From Aralia elata (lineage: Eukaryota; Streptophyta; Magnoliopsida; Apiales; Araliaceae), in the NCBI GenBank assembly GCA_034770075.1, contig JAVJAP010000141.1, positions 248,001 to 312,000 of the forward strand: a DNA stretch of 64,000 nucleotides, in the 5' to 3' direction. The position numbers and the translations under genes were made by a program. Below, piece by piece: positions 1-11,957 of the stretch (positions within the stretch are counted from its first letter, which is position 1; every line of letters starts with the position of its first letter). Under the pieces are notes generated by a model. That model had not been told where the DNA came from and ran no database searches. It saw only the letters and a program-made list of their open reading frames with translations.

Positions 1-3000
1 AAATTCAATGAGTTGGCCCGATTTGCCCCACATAAGGTGGACACCGAGGCCAGGAAGGCAAGAAGGTTTGAGTTGGGACTAAAACCATGGGTTCAGAAGT
101 CAGTAGCGATACTGAAAATTAAGAACTTCTCAGAACTGCTGGAAAGAGCTATCATTGCGAAAGGGGGCAATGAAGCAGTGGCACGGTTCAACCAGGATAG
201 AAAGAAGAGTCAGGAGGTTGCCAAAGCAGGAAGCAGCGGAGGCAGCAACCCCAATAAGCGCAAATGGAATGAAAGCCAATCGTTCGGGAGCAATAAATCC
301 AGAGGAAAGGCTAAGAAAAGTGGGAAGTGCAACAGCTGCAGGAAGAGTCACTCGGGGGAGTGCATGAAGGGGAAAAGTGTTTGTTACCGATGTGGACAAC
401 CGGGGCACATGGCTCCCAAGTGTCCGAACAAGTCGAAGGGAGGATGTTTCTCTTGTGGATCACCCGACCACCAGATTAAGGATTGCCCGAAGAGGAAGGG
501 TGATGTCGGGAGTGGCAACAGGAGCAACAATAAAAGCGGAAACAGCAACCGGCCGAGCTACGGGGCACTAGCCAGACAAGCCAACAGGCCAATGGCACGC
601 ACATTCAATATGACCGTGCAGGATGCAATGGAATCTAGGGACGTGGTGTCAGGTATCATCCCAGTTAATGATATAAATGCATATGTGTTATTTGATTCGG
701 GTGCTACTTGCTCTTTTGTTTCCGAAGAATTTGCTAGTCAGTTAAACTCACCTCCTGAAAAATTAGAATACCCTATAAATGTAGAAGTAGCAAACAAGGA
801 AATTATTCCCGTAGAATGCATTCATAGGAACTGTTGTGCTGAATTGCGAGGAGTTAAGCTCAATGTGGATCTGATACCAATTCGGCTGGGAGAGTTTGAT
901 GTAATCCTGGGAATGGATTGGTTATCAATTCACGGGGCAGTTATTGACTGTAAGAAGAGATGCGTACACCTGAAGACTCCTAACAAGTCGAAGGTGGTAT
1001 TCTATGGTAATAAATCACCAAGACAATCTTGTTGTCTTACTATGATGCAAACCAAGAAATTGCTTAAGAAAGGTTGCGTATGTTATTTGGCCCATGTGGT
1101 TGATACTCGTCAGGTCGGGGGTGAGATGAGTCAAATACCAGTCGTGAGGGAATTCGCTGATGTCTTCCCAGATGAGCTCCCGGGACTGCCGTCGGACAGG
1201 GAGATTGAGTTCGTAATCGATTTGGTACCTGGAACCGCACCAATATCGAAGCCACCGTATCGGATGGCACCTGTAGAAATGAAAGAGTTGATGGTTCAAC
1301 TGCAGGAACTGTTAGACAAGGGTTATATCAGACCGAGCGTGTCCCCATGGGGAGCGCTAGTTCTGTTCGTAAAGAAGAAGGATGGTTCGATGAGGCTTTG
1401 TATCGACTATCGGGAGTTGAATAAAGTTACGATTAAGAATCGGTATCCGCTTCCTAGGATTGACGATCTATTTGATCAACTTAAGGGAGCGAAATACTTT
1501 TCAAAAATCGACCTAAGAACAGGCTATCATCAGCTGAAGGTGAGGCAGGAAGATATCCCGAAGACTGCATTCAGGACTCGTTATGGGCACTTTGAGTTTC
1601 TGGTAATGTCATTTGGATTAACGAATGCACCAGCAGCATTCATGGATATGATGAACAGAGTGTTCAAGTAGTACTTGGACAAGTTCGTAGTCGTATTCAT
1701 TGATGACATCTTGGTGTATTCAGAAACAGAGGAGGAGCATGCTGAACATTTGAAAACTGTATTGGAAGCTCTCAGGAGGGAGAAGTTGTATGCAAAGTTC
1801 TCTAAGTGTGAGTTTTGGTTACAGAGGGTGCAGTTTCTGGATCACGTCATCGACAAAAATGGTGTTTCGGTGGACCCAGTAAAAGTAGAAGCGGTTATCA
1901 ATTGGGAGCAACCGAAGACGCCAACAGAGATCCAGAGTTTCTTGGGATTAGCGGGATACTATCGGAGATTCATCCAAGATTTTTCAAAGATAGCATCGCC
2001 ATTGACCAATCTCACCAGAAAAACAGCTAAGTTCGTTTGGTCGGAGAAATGCGAGGAAAGTTTCATGGAGTTGAAGAAGAGACTTAGCCAAGCACCGGTG
2101 TTGACCTTACCAGACAACACTGGGGGTTTCGTAGTATATAGCGATGCGTCGCACAAAGGTCTTGGCTGTGTGCTGATGCAGCACGACAAGGTCGTGGCGT
2201 ACGCCTCACGTCAACTGAAGGATTATGAGAAAGGTTACCCGACTCATGACCTGGAGTTAGCCGCGGTGGTTTTCGCCTTGAAGATTTGGAGGCACTACCT
2301 GTACGGGGAGAAGTGCGAGCTATATACAGATCACAAAAGTCTAAAATATATCTTCACTCAAAAGGAGCTGAACATGAGGCAGCGCCGATGGTTAGAATTG
2401 ATCAAGGATTACGACTGTGAAATTCTGTACCATCCGGGCAAAGCAAACGTAGTGGCTGATGCCTTAAGCAGGAAAGGCAAGGCGAAATTGATGCAACTGA
2501 CAATTCAAGAGGAGTTGATAAAGGACTTTGAACGTCTGGAATTGGAGGTCAAGTATCCGATGGAGACGGACGGAGTATTATTTGCCGTGACAGCAGGTCT
2601 GACCCTACTGGATAAAATAAAGGAGGCTCAAGAATTCGACGAAGAATGTATTGACATTACGGAGCGATTATCGAAAGGAGAAACGTTGAAGTACAAGATT
2701 GACAACACAGGACTACTGAGGTTTGAGGGAAGGATCTGGGTACCGTACGTACCAGACCTAAGGGAAGAGATATTACAGGAGGCCCATAATACGAGATTCT
2801 CGGTACATCCAGGTAGCACCAAGATGTATCAAGATCTGCGTCAGCATTATTGGTGGCCGCATTTGAAAGGAGAAGTTGCAGAATACGTCAGCCGGTGTTT
2901 AACTTGCCAGAGGGTTAAGGCAGAGCACCAGCGGCCGAGCGGATTGTTGCAACCTTTGGAGATTCCAGAGTGGAAGTGGGAGCACATCACCATGGATTTT

Positions 3001-3183
3001 GTGGTAGGACTTCCGACAACACAGAAGGGTCTAGACGCCATTTGGGTGATCGTGGATCGTTTGACCAAGTCTGCCCATTTTCTACCGATCAAGATCAGGT
3101 ACAAATTGGAGTAGTTAGCGAAGCTTTACATGAAGGAGATAGTATCGCGACATGGGGTGCCGGTATCTATTGTGTCTGACAGA
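1..3183 (+). pseudogene. gag-pro-pol of element A, 5' piece (broken)
   Basis: Retrotransposon polyprotein, read in frame from base 1. The gag C-terminus comes first. A CX2CX3HX4C finger starts near 328, followed by two CCHC knuckles at about 382-423 and 445-486, which bind RNA during packaging. The aspartic protease motif DSGA is at about 693. Reverse transcriptase runs from about 1180, with catalytic Asp-Asp at 1702-1707. RNase H (SDAS near 2143) and the integrase HHCC finger (about 2783-2911) follow, then the first half of the DDE core. In-frame TAG codons at 1669-1671 and 3112-3114 sit where relatives have Gln, so both fit C-to-T decay. The frame stops at the solo LTR, directly after the second catalytic Asp region (VSD), and resumes at 6080. 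Confidence 0.93.
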
Positions 3184-4238
3184 TGTAACGAATGCAAATT
3201 TTGTGAATAAATAAAAATATTTATTGAGTTGAATAAATAAAAATATTTATTGAGTTATATAAATATTTTTATTAATTTATTGAGTTAATTGTGTTAAATG
3301 TTAATTGATGTGTTTAATTTAATAATTAAATTAGATGATTAAATGATTTATTTGAGTAAAATGATTTATTTGAATAAAGTAATTTATTGAATAAAATTGT
3401 ACTCTGTAAAATAGAAGTTATAATTTTATTAGTAAAGTTTAATTAAATTTATTAATAAGATTAATTAAATTGAAGTGTTACAATTCAACTCTATATACTA
3501 TATGAGCTATTAAAATTAATTTAAAAGAGGGTTAATTTAGTTTTGCCAAACATGGCTTAACCTTTTGAAATTTTTGTAACAGCTGACTTTAGGCGTTTTG
3601 TTGCAACTGATAATCCTTGATTCCTTTTGTAACTGATGTTTTAATCTAATATTTCATCAGTTTATTTTCCTTATCCAACTTAAGCAAGAATTTGAGAGAA
3701 AAGATAGAGTATTCTTGTGAGTGAGAGAGAGTTGTTTTCTGCACTTTGAGAGAGGAAGGAGAACTTAGCAGAACCATTTCGTATCTGTCTAGATCAAGAG
3801 GCAAAGGTATAATCTAAGTTCTTCATGTAGGTTTCTAAAATTTTCTGTAGATGGATGTTGTAAATAATTGTTAGACGAATTATTTTGTATGTAATCTGTT
3901 ATATATTATCTCTAATAGATTCATGTGGGATCTAATGCATGTAAATTAACAATGTTTTGTTAGTGAATGAAGGTTAAAATTGATGATTTTGTCCACACCA
4001 TGTTAAAAATCTGCTATAGGTGATTTTAATGTATAATTTCATGTAGTCCAGTTTTTTTAAAAAAAGTAAAAGTTTAGTGTTTTGATTGAGGAATTGGTTT
4101 TATGTGATAAATTGTTTAATAAAATTATATGTTGTTGCATGTTATAAGCCATCAATTGATGCAATGTCTTAATCGTATAGGAACAAGAGAATTGAACCTT
4201 CGTTTCAAATAAGGTTATTCATGTGGTAATTACATGTA

Positions 4239-4242
<4 letters not shown>

Positions 4243-4279
<37 letters not shown>
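4243..4279. repeat. (AT)n microsatellite in solo LTR S1
   Basis: An uninterrupted AT dinucleotide run of about 37 bases in the AT-rich first half of the LTR. Confidence 0.95.
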
Positions 4280-4281
<2 letters not shown>

Positions 4282-5754
4282 CAGTACATAAAATCAGCAT
4301 GCATATGTTGGGTCTAGTCAATTGTTATAGATCATTTGAAATAGATTTTATAGAAAGCATTGGGATTATGTTTTGTTTATATAAGATAATTTGTTTTCAA
4401 TAAAAGAAATCTGATGTTGTACATGTTGTAGATTTTAAATTGATGATTTGTTGTGAATCAAGATATGGGTGTAAAGATTTGGTGGTCGCATGTTAGAATA
4501 TATATATGGACAACATGCATGTTTTGGTGTAGTAATCTGTTATAAGTTGTTTGTAATGAATTTTTTATAGAAATCAAATTAATATGAACAATTTAAACTT
4601 TTGTTTCAAGCATACACAAGAATTGCTTTAAAGGAAAGAAAATTGAGATTATGATATGTTACAATTTAATGTTATTATATGTTGTAAATGTTTAGTGTCG
4701 GGTTATTAGATTATAACTTATGAAGCTATTTTGATAATATTTGTTAACAAGGATTGATGCTATGTGATTAATAATCAGATTTATATAAATCTTAAGAGTA
4801 TAAGTTTGAATGAAATAGAAGTTAGATAATGAAGTTGGTTTTAATGTGACTAATGAGTATTGTGATCCTAACGGTAATGTAGGATATTTGAGGAATGTGA
4901 GTAGAATTATTTAGCTAGCGCACGAGGCAAGTTCCTTATCTCAATTTATTACTTTTACATTTACCACGTTTTCTATCCTTATTCTCTTTATTTCGTTGAA
5001 AGCAAGTCCCCTAAACTTAACTTTTACTCAAGCAAGTTTTCCTCCCTTAAATTTGATATTTCCTTTAAAGCAAGTTTATTTTCATTGAGTAAGCTTATTA
5101 ACCTTAGCTTATTATTATTCAAGCAAGGTTGTTATCATGACAAGTATTTATATTTACTTCAGGCATTTATTGTTCGATCATTGATCGATATTCAAACTTC
5201 GAATAGAATTTCTATTGTACAAACTTTATTGATGAATCAAATGCTTTAGTGACTAGCAAACCCTTATTGATTCAGCTAGTCCTTAGTTGATGAGCGTTCT
5301 AAAGACTTAGAATATTTTAATAATTGTTCCGAACCAAGTTCCTTTTGGTACGGATTCTGATACTAGACTGAGATGAACAACCCTAATGTAGGGGATTACT
5401 TACGCGACAGCGTTAAAATGTTTGTGCACAATACATTGTACGAAGGGCTGATCTCCCTGAGTACGAGATGGATGGTCCATAGTCTATAAGACTGTTAAAG
5501 GTTACGGTAGAAATACTTGTTAACCTAGGACATAGTTCGAGGTCTTGTGACCCTCAGATACACTTTTATCCTTGAATCTATATTCAGTTCTTGAGCTAAG
5601 CATTCTATTGAGCTTTCAGATATTTGATTTGTCATTGATTGACTTCAGAAAAACTATTACTCCTCAGTAAGATTTATTTTAATAATCATATAAATGTTAT
5701 TGTTTTCGTACTTGTGGGCAATTGTTTGCTCACTCTTACACTAAAACATTGCAG

Positions 5755-5816
5755 TTAAGACTGAGAAGTCGGACGAGCCGTCCACGAGCAAAGCCAAGGG
5801 CAAGATGCCGAAGTAG
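5755..5816 (+). other. Candidate Lys-rich terminal mini-exon in LTR S1
   Basis: A splice-acceptor-like TTGCAG ends at 5754. Two bases then complete a codon, and an open stretch of 19 codons rich in Lys/Ser/Glu follows, starting KTEKSDE and ending GKMPK, then TAG at 5814-5816. The same layout occurs at the same distance (about 260 bp) from the 3' end of LTRs A and B, and about 240 bp from the end of L. CTAAAAC upstream of the AG could serve as a branch site. Nothing in DNA alone shows it is spliced or translated. Confidence 0.45.
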
Positions 5817-6074
5817 CGAAAGATCTGTAATTCTTTTGATGTTTTCTTGTAGCAAGACTTATTTAATTTTATGTTTTATTCCGCATTGATGTAACAGAGG
5901 TTAGATAACCTGGGATTTGTTTGATTAAGAGATTGGAGATGTAACCCCTTTTGTGGGAAGATGTTTTATTCAGTTTAATTATATTATCTTAATCATGGAT
6001 AGTTAGTAATGAATGTATGCTATAGTGAACACCAAATCTGTGGAATTGAAGTACCCGGATTTGGGGGTGTCACA

Positions 6075-6928
6075 ACAGAGATCCGCGCTTCACGTCGAAG
6101 TTTTGGAGAAGTCTACAGGAAAGAATGGGAACACAGTTGAGAATGAGTACGGCATATCATCCTCAGACTGATGGTCAGAGCGAGCGAACAATTCAGACCT
6201 TGGAAGATATGCTTCGAGCAGTCGTGATGGACTTAGGTGGCAGCTGGGACGATCACTTGCCACCGGTAGAGTTCGCCTACAACAATAGTTACCATGCTAG
6301 CATTGGCATGCCACCGTACGAAGCGTTGTATGGAAGGAAGTGTCGAACGCCGTTATGTTGGGATGAAGTTGGTGAACGGAGATTGTTGGGACCAGAATTT
6401 GTACAACAAACCGTGAAAATCATTAAAGTAATAAGACAACGGTTAGTAGCAGCCCAGGATCGTCAGAAGAAGTATGCTGACTTACATCGTCAGAAACGAG
6501 ACTTTGAAGTTGGTAGCTTTGTGTTTCTGAAGGTATCTCCCTGGAAAGGGAAGATCCGTTTTGGGAAGAAGGGCAAATTGAGCCCTAGGTTCATAGGACC
6601 GTTCGAGATTTTGAGGCGGATAGGCGAAGTGGCGTACGAGGTAGCACTACCTCCTGAACTTGAGCACATTCACAACGTGTTTCATGTATCGGTGTTACGT
6701 CCATATAAGCCAGACTACAAGCACGTTATTTCCTATGAGCCAATTCAAGTCGAGAAGGACTTATCATACGAGGAAATTCCTGTTCAAATATTGGATAGGA
6801 AGGAGCAGAAGCTGAGGAATAAAATCATTCATTCCGTTAAAATTCTCTGGAGGAATCACGCGGTGGAGGAAGCTACGTGGGAACTCGAAGAGAAGATGAG
6901 AGCAAATTATCCGCAGTTATTTAAGTAA
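6075..6928 (+). pseudogene. gag-pro-pol of element A, 3' piece: integrase end and chromodomain
   Basis: Continues the integrase after the solo LTR. It holds the rest of the DDE core (RDPRF at the junction, then the catalytic Glu in SERTIQ), the GPY/F-type region (FIGPFEIL), and a C-terminal chromodomain (about 6760-6928, with VKILWRNH and EEATWE). In chromoviruses this domain is thought to steer integration to marked heterochromatin, which fits the nested surroundings. The 3' piece has no further stop until TAA after LFK. It is not translatable from the element because the upstream part is broken. Confidence 0.93.
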
Positions 6929-6955
6929 CCTTAGGTTGAAATTCCGAGGACGGAA

Positions 6956-6975
6956 TTTTTAAAAGGGGGAGAGGA
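6956..6975 (+). other. Polypurine tract of element A
   Basis: The purine run AAAAGGGGGAGAGGA lies directly before the LTR start TGTAATG and about 30 bases after the pol stop. It is the expected primer for plus-strand DNA synthesis. Confidence 0.85.
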
Positions 6976-8095
6976 TGTAATGTCCAGGAAATTTGAACCT
7001 TGTTATCAATTTATTTTGACATATGGAATTATTTTATTTAAATTTTACGGACTTAATTGGATCCATGTAAGTATTGTTATTTAATTATAATCATACGATC
7101 TAATAATTTTCTTGCAATAAAGGGATTCACTAATAGTTTGAACAAATTAGTGATTTAACCCTAGAAGTTTGTTGGCAAGAAAATGGGGAAAAATCTAAAT
7201 AAATAATTTTATTATTATCAGATTAAATAATTCGAATAAAGAATTATGGTTAAAATAAATATTTTAAATAATTAATCAAGTTGGTTATTCAAATTAGATG
7301 TTAAAAATATAATTATTAATCTTAGTTAATGTATTGGGCCATCTTCCTCATTAATTTAAATGGCCCAACATTATTGTGTAGGATTAATTTCCCTTCTAAT
7401 TCCTTTTGGGTCACTTTTCTTTTATTTCAACTAACCCAAAAATTAGATAGGCTGAACCCAAACTCTATACTATTAACAAGTGGGCTGAGCCCATTCTTAT
7501 TTCTTTACCGGCCGGGTTGTACCAATTTCAATCGGGTCGGATCTAGTTAAATCTAGGGAAGCCGGTAGGAGGATTTGGGGATAAACCGAGCAAAACCCTC
7601 AAATCAGAAATTGAGCAAAGTCTCAAACTCTCCATCAGACAACCGAGCCTATGAAGGACCTAGACCCTCAAATCAGCCGAGATCGAGCAACAAAGGTAGG
7701 GGTCGCTAAGGCTCTCCATTCAATCGGACGGGACGGGGGAAGGAGGTCGGCGCAATGACATGAGGAATCGACCGGTTGGGTTGAAGGATAAGTGCCGACC
7801 GGCGGCTACCAAGTAACGACCGAGCGATTGGCGAACAGACCAAGGGTCCCAGGTTTTCAGCGACGCGACCGGTGGAGACGCACGGCTCGAGGGCTGCCAA
7901 TCGAGCTTAGCTGGACTCGGATGGGTGGTGATGAAGATCAACGACAGCCCACTCCTCTAACCCTTGGGTATTGCCCTGTTAGAGTGAGTTATTATCCGGT
8001 GAGAAGGGTAATCGCTTTGCTATAAATTGAAGGTCCAAGCCTTAGCCGAAGCTGCCGATTCCCTTTGTTCTTGTGAGTCCCAAATTAGAAAAAGA

Positions 8096-8098
<3 letters not shown>

Positions 8099-8149
<51 letters not shown>
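8099..8149. repeat. (TA)n microsatellite in LTR A
   Basis: About 25 uninterrupted TA units. Confidence 0.95.
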
Positions 8150-8153
<4 letters not shown>

Positions 8154-8754
8154 GGTCGCAGCAAGGAGAGGAAACCAGGGGAAATTAATCAGTGAATGTC
8201 CGGCTGGGTTTCGTATTATGGTAGAAGGAGAAGGATTGCAACGCGATCAAACCCAAGGTATACCGAGCTGCCGATTTTCTTGTGGGTTTGGTTTTTGGAA
8301 ATTTTTCTTCTGTACTTGAATTGTGTTCATTACTTGTACTGTGTTAAGTCTTTATTGGGAAACTGTTGTTAATGAACCTTAAAGGTTCTAGCAGTTGATG
8401 GTATTAGTTTATACTATACATTTGTTTGGGATTGTATTGTATTGTGTTGATTTATTTTGATTAAGAAATCTGGTATTGTGGTAGTAATGGTATTGGATAG
8501 TATAATTTCTGCTATTGGTCGATATACACTATATTGGAGTGTTGTATTAACTTGCTTGGGTTTGGAACTCTGATATTGTATTATGTTAATTCTTTTCGAG
8601 AATCTAATGAACCATAAGGTTCGGCAGCATAACCGTGCGAATTGGTTTGGCCAACCCCGATCGTTGGAGGATTCACCAAGTGTTTGATGAAAGGCCTAAA
8701 CCAGGCTGGGTTTCATGTTGGGTGAAATGTTCCTGTCAGTAGCTTTGTTAAAAA

Positions 8755-9260
8755 AAAAGATAATAAATATTTAATTATTATCTAATTAATATTAGATAAT
8801 AATTAAGTATAAATAGAGTTAATAAATTAATTATTTATTATTTATCAATAAATAATAAATAAAGATAATAAGTATTTAATCATAATGAATAAAGTTAATA
8901 AAATAATTATTTATTATCATTAGGTAATAAATAAAGATAGTAAATATTTAATTATTATTATTTAATTAATATTAAATAATAATTAAGTATGAATGAAGTT
9001 AATAAAGTAATTATTTATTATAAATAAAGATACTAAGTATTTAATTAGTATGAATGAAGTTATTTATCAATAAATAATAAATATTTAATTATTATTTAGT
9101 TAGTCTTAAATAATAATTATGTATTAATTGCAGTATAAAATAATTATCTATTATTTATTATTTAACAATAATAAATAAAGATAATAAATATCTAATTATT
9201 ATCTAATTAATATAAATAATAATTAGGTATGAATAAAAATTAAATTACTGATCAATTATT
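8755..9260. repeat. AT-rich array of inverted repeats in LTR A
   Basis: Imperfect tandem units of roughly 90-110 bp made almost only of A and T. The first unit holds a perfect 16-bp inverted repeat (8771-8786 and 8791-8806) around a TAAT centre. Similar stems recur near 8949-8986, 9085-9115 and 9192-9226, with paired changes (TCTAAT/ATTAGA against TTTAAT/ATTAAA). Low complexity makes chance pairing easier here than in the other arrays of this window. Confidence 0.7.
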
Positions 9261-10381
9261 ATCTAGTTGTTATTAAACCATAATAAATTTATTATTTATT
9301 TTCATAAATAATAAATAAGGATTATTAACCCATATTTAGAGACAAATAAGGGTAATAGTTGAGTACTCAGATGATAGGTAACCATGATTAACTATTATTT
9401 ATTTTTAAATAATAGCTAGAGGCCATTAAATTAATTTATGTTTAGCTAATGATTAGATAGTAGTTAACTGTATATGGTGAATTGTTTACCTGCTAAATAA
9501 ATAGCATAAGTGAGTGTATCGATATACAGTTATGCAATGCTAATGGATAAACCGACTTTATCAACTGCTAGGTTATCCAAGATCAATTAGTTAAAGCTAA
9601 AATTTATCTGTAGCTGAGCAAACAGGCAAGTTCTATCTTACTCAACTTTTACATTGAGTAAATTCCCTAACTACATTCTTTCAGTATATTGAATGCAAGT
9701 TCCTTAACTCAATTTATACTTGAGCAAGTTCTAAACCTTATGCACTATTTTTATTTCGTGCAAAAAGGTATATATTATTGCAAGTTATTCTTTAAGCTTG
9801 AATCTCATTTCCAAGCATGCTTTAAGTGGTCTAATTACTTTTAAAATTATTCCACATCTACGATATTATTGACAATCGCATTCGATGCATTTGAATTCGT
9901 ACATTTATTAAAGTTCCAAAATTCACGAACTATTCATGATTAAGTCTGAACCCTTGTTCGGTCAGGCAAGTGTGTGAGAATTTATAAAAGCTATCTGAAC
10001 CAATCGATGGTAAGGATTCTTAGACTGTATGAACACCCCTTTTTTTATAGGGGAGTACCCCAGGTACCGTATATAAGGTACAAATAACAGAGTTAAATGT
10101 TATGCATATACATAGCGTACGCGAGGCTGATCCCCTCAAGTACTTATTCTGTAGCCAGTAACTAGAGGGTCAACTAGCTATTGACTCCTTTGGATGTTTT
10201 TGTTCAAAGTCTACTTGACTATCAATTGTTCTTAAGCAGTTATTGTTCTTGCTTCTGATAATTATATTGTTGAATTCTCTTTCCATATTTCTTTCGTCAT
10301 GATATATCCTTTATTGTTGCGCTTTAAAACTTGTTGAGCAAACTCGTTGCTCACCCTTGCTATATCATGACTCCATTGCAG

Positions 10382-10431
10382 CTAAACCCGAGACATCAGG
10401 AAAGAGCAAAGGAAAAGAAAAGATGAAGTGA
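10382..10431 (+). other. Candidate Lys-rich terminal mini-exon in LTR A
   Basis: The AG of ATTGCAG is at 10380-10381. The next two bases complete a codon, then 15 codons KPETSGKSKGKEKMK run to TGA at 10429-10431. In B the matching peptide is almost identical although the upstream DNA differs by an indel that changes the frame. Conservation thus seems to begin at the AG. Confidence 0.5.
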
Positions 10432-10690
10432 TAGGCTTCATGTAGCTGATTTATCATAAGTGTAGTAGATTATTCTTAATGTAATTTAAACCCTGATAGT
10501 TATTTGGGTATGGATTTGTGTTAAGTATTTAAGGTTATTGTATCTTAAGACTAGTAACACATTTCTAATGAACAACATATGTTTGTTATATTCCGCATTC
10601 TAGTCAATGTATGTTGTTGGAGGTGAATGTGGTATTGGATCGTGATGACCGGATTCGGGTAGTTGGAGACCCGAATTTGGAGGTGTCACA

Positions 10691-11412
10691 TCGATATCTC
10701 GAATCTCTCCCTCTAGCACATCCACCCTTGTGGCTGCGCGAACCCAGAACTCCTTCATCCGAATCCTTTCTACCTGCTCCAAGTCTCGTTCAGTCCTAAT
10801 AGCCTGTAGAACTGTTTGCAGCTCCACCTCCCTAACATCTGCCTATTCTAATGCCTGCCTCAACTGACTATTTTACAACACCAACTATTGTACTGTAGGG
10901 CTTAACTGGGGTGTAGCACTCTCTAACTGCTGAATCTGAGCTTTCAGCTCAGCTATCTGGAACTGTAGCGAGTACGCCTCTGCCTTATACTGATCTTCCA
11001 TCTCCTGATGGACAGAATTCTCCTCCTCTAAGTGTGCGATACGAGCATTCTGCTGCGCAATAATCTGCTCTTGCTCTATTATGCAATCGGCATAATCTCC
11101 AAGCAAGTCATCCTGGAATGTGTGGAATACCGGGGATCCCTCCTCAGGTACCTCCTCAGCAGTTCCACCTATCTCTACCTCAGCCGGGTCCTCCTCGGAA
11201 TCAACATCCTTGTCCTGACTACCGGATCTCAACACTCCACCTATGACAGGCTCTACCAAATCCACCAAGTAGTCCTCCTTTGGGCCGGGCCCACTCAATG
11301 GTACTCCTGGGGCAACAGGTGTATAGCCCACTAACTGTTCTGTAACCACAGGCATATCAGTGAATACCTCATCATCCTCCTTGACTCCACTAGTCTCTCT
11401 AACGGCAGCCAT
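10691..11412 (-). pseudogene. gag N-terminal region of element B (broken)
   Basis: Reads from ATG at 11412-11410, about 240 bp after the LTR end, the usual leader length here. The N-terminal half is acidic. A long predicted coiled coil follows (heptad-rich stretch with IAHLEEEN, FQIAELKAQIQ and, further on, ATRVDVLEGEI), as found at the start of Tekay gag proteins. Three in-frame stops lie between about 10827 and 10887, the first at 10885-10887. All three are TAG or TAA at positions that fit former Gln codons, so C-to-T decay explains them. The frame then runs to 10691, where element A begins. A GTG at 11424 is in frame upstream, but the ATG is the better start. Confidence 0.75.
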
Positions 11413-11633
11413 CCTGACAAACACACAAAACTAACATTAGTACAACAATAAAATATATTCATTGAAAAAATGAAATTATCTTTCATTGGGTACTACTCGA
11501 CTCGATGAATTTTCCAATTCATCAAAATACCAAATATGATAAATCTCCTTGATTTATCTCCTAATGCACTCTATACGAGTTTAATACTAAGGTTATAACC
11601 TAGGTTTCACAATCCTAATGTTTATAACCTATA

Positions 11634-11645
11634 GCTTTGATACCA
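11634..11645 (-). other. Primer binding site of element B (tRNA-iMet)
   Basis: Minus-sense TGGTATCAAAGC matches the 3' end complement of initiator tRNA-Met (TGGTATCAGAGC) with one change. It lies 4 bases after the LTR end. Confidence 0.8.
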
Positions 11646-11907
11646 ACCTATGACGCCCCCAAATTCAGGTCTCAAACACCCGAATTTGGTCATCACAATC
11701 TATTACAACATCCACCTCCAAACGACATAAAATGGCTAAATGCGGAAAATAATAAACATATGTTATTCATTCAAAGGTGTTACTAGTCCCAAGATACGAA
11801 AACCTTAATACATAAGTTAATACATACCCTAATATTAATCAAGGTTCAAATTACATTGATAAATAAATCTAACTAAGCATATAACAAAGTCAGCTACTTG
11901 AAGTCTA

Positions 11908-11957
11908 TTACTTCATCTTTTCCTTACCCTTGTCTTTTCCTGAGGTCTCGAGCTTAA
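11908..11957 (-). other. Candidate Lys-rich terminal mini-exon in LTR B
   Basis: In minus sense TTGCAG ends at 11958. The next two bases finish a codon, then KLETSGKDKGKEKMK and TAA (11910-11908) follow. An open frame also continues upstream of the AG here (hydrophobic, up to about 12090), unlike in A and S1. Confidence 0.5.

Larger units (their letters stand above)
3184..6074 (+). mobile_element. Solo LTR (S1), Tekay-type, inside integrase of A
   Basis: The insert starts TGTAACG and ends GGTGTCACA. It is flanked by the 5-bp duplication ACAGA at 3179-3183 and 6075-6079. Removing it with one ACAGA copy joins the integrase codons SD and RDP exactly, so the ends are secure. It contains no internal region, primer site or second LTR, so it is a solo LTR left by LTR-LTR recombination. 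Its 3' end (CCGGATTTGGGGGTGTCACA) and the block near 5430-5530 match parts of the LTRs of A, B, L and of region F, placing it in the same broad Tekay LTR group. The 2.9-kb length is normal for that group. Confidence 0.93.
1..10690 (+). mobile_element. Element A: 3' part of a Tekay-type chromovirus (Ty3/gypsy)
   Basis: The window opens inside gag of a plus-strand Ty3/gypsy element. The order gag zinc knuckles, protease, reverse transcriptase, RNase H, integrase, chromodomain, polypurine tract and 3' LTR is all visible. A C-terminal chromodomain and LTRs of about 3.7 kb fit the Tekay/Del clade. The 5' LTR lies outside the window. The element is dead: two TAG stops interrupt pol and a solo LTR splits the integrase. 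It is inserted in the minus-strand gag of element B, so the 5 bases after its 3' LTR (TCGAT, 10691-10695) are the expected target duplication, which cannot be checked here. Confidence 0.93.
6976..10690 (+). mobile_element. 3' LTR of element A (3.7 kb)
   Basis: Starts TGTAATGTCC right after the polypurine tract and ends GAATTTGGAGGTGTCACA. The first kilobase includes a more GC-rich block (about 7560-8000) with a few overlapping short frames that I do not regard as genes. A TA microsatellite is at 8099-8149 and an AT-rich inverted-repeat array at 8755-9260. Downstream are blocks shared with LTRs B and L: a CCCC/GGGG stem near 10035-10065, GAGGCTGATCCCCTC near 10124, and GTTGCTCACCCTTGCTATAT near 10347. 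The start is exact; the end is set by the TG...CA rule and the following B gag. Confidence 0.85.

Noticed and set aside
3184..6074. A complete element rather than a solo LTR
   Set aside because: There is no internal region, primer site, polypurine tract or second LTR between the TG...CA ends.
7706..8025. Overlapping small frames in the GC-richer part of LTR A
   Set aside because: Frames on both strands overlap, have no recognised domain, and lie inside an LTR.
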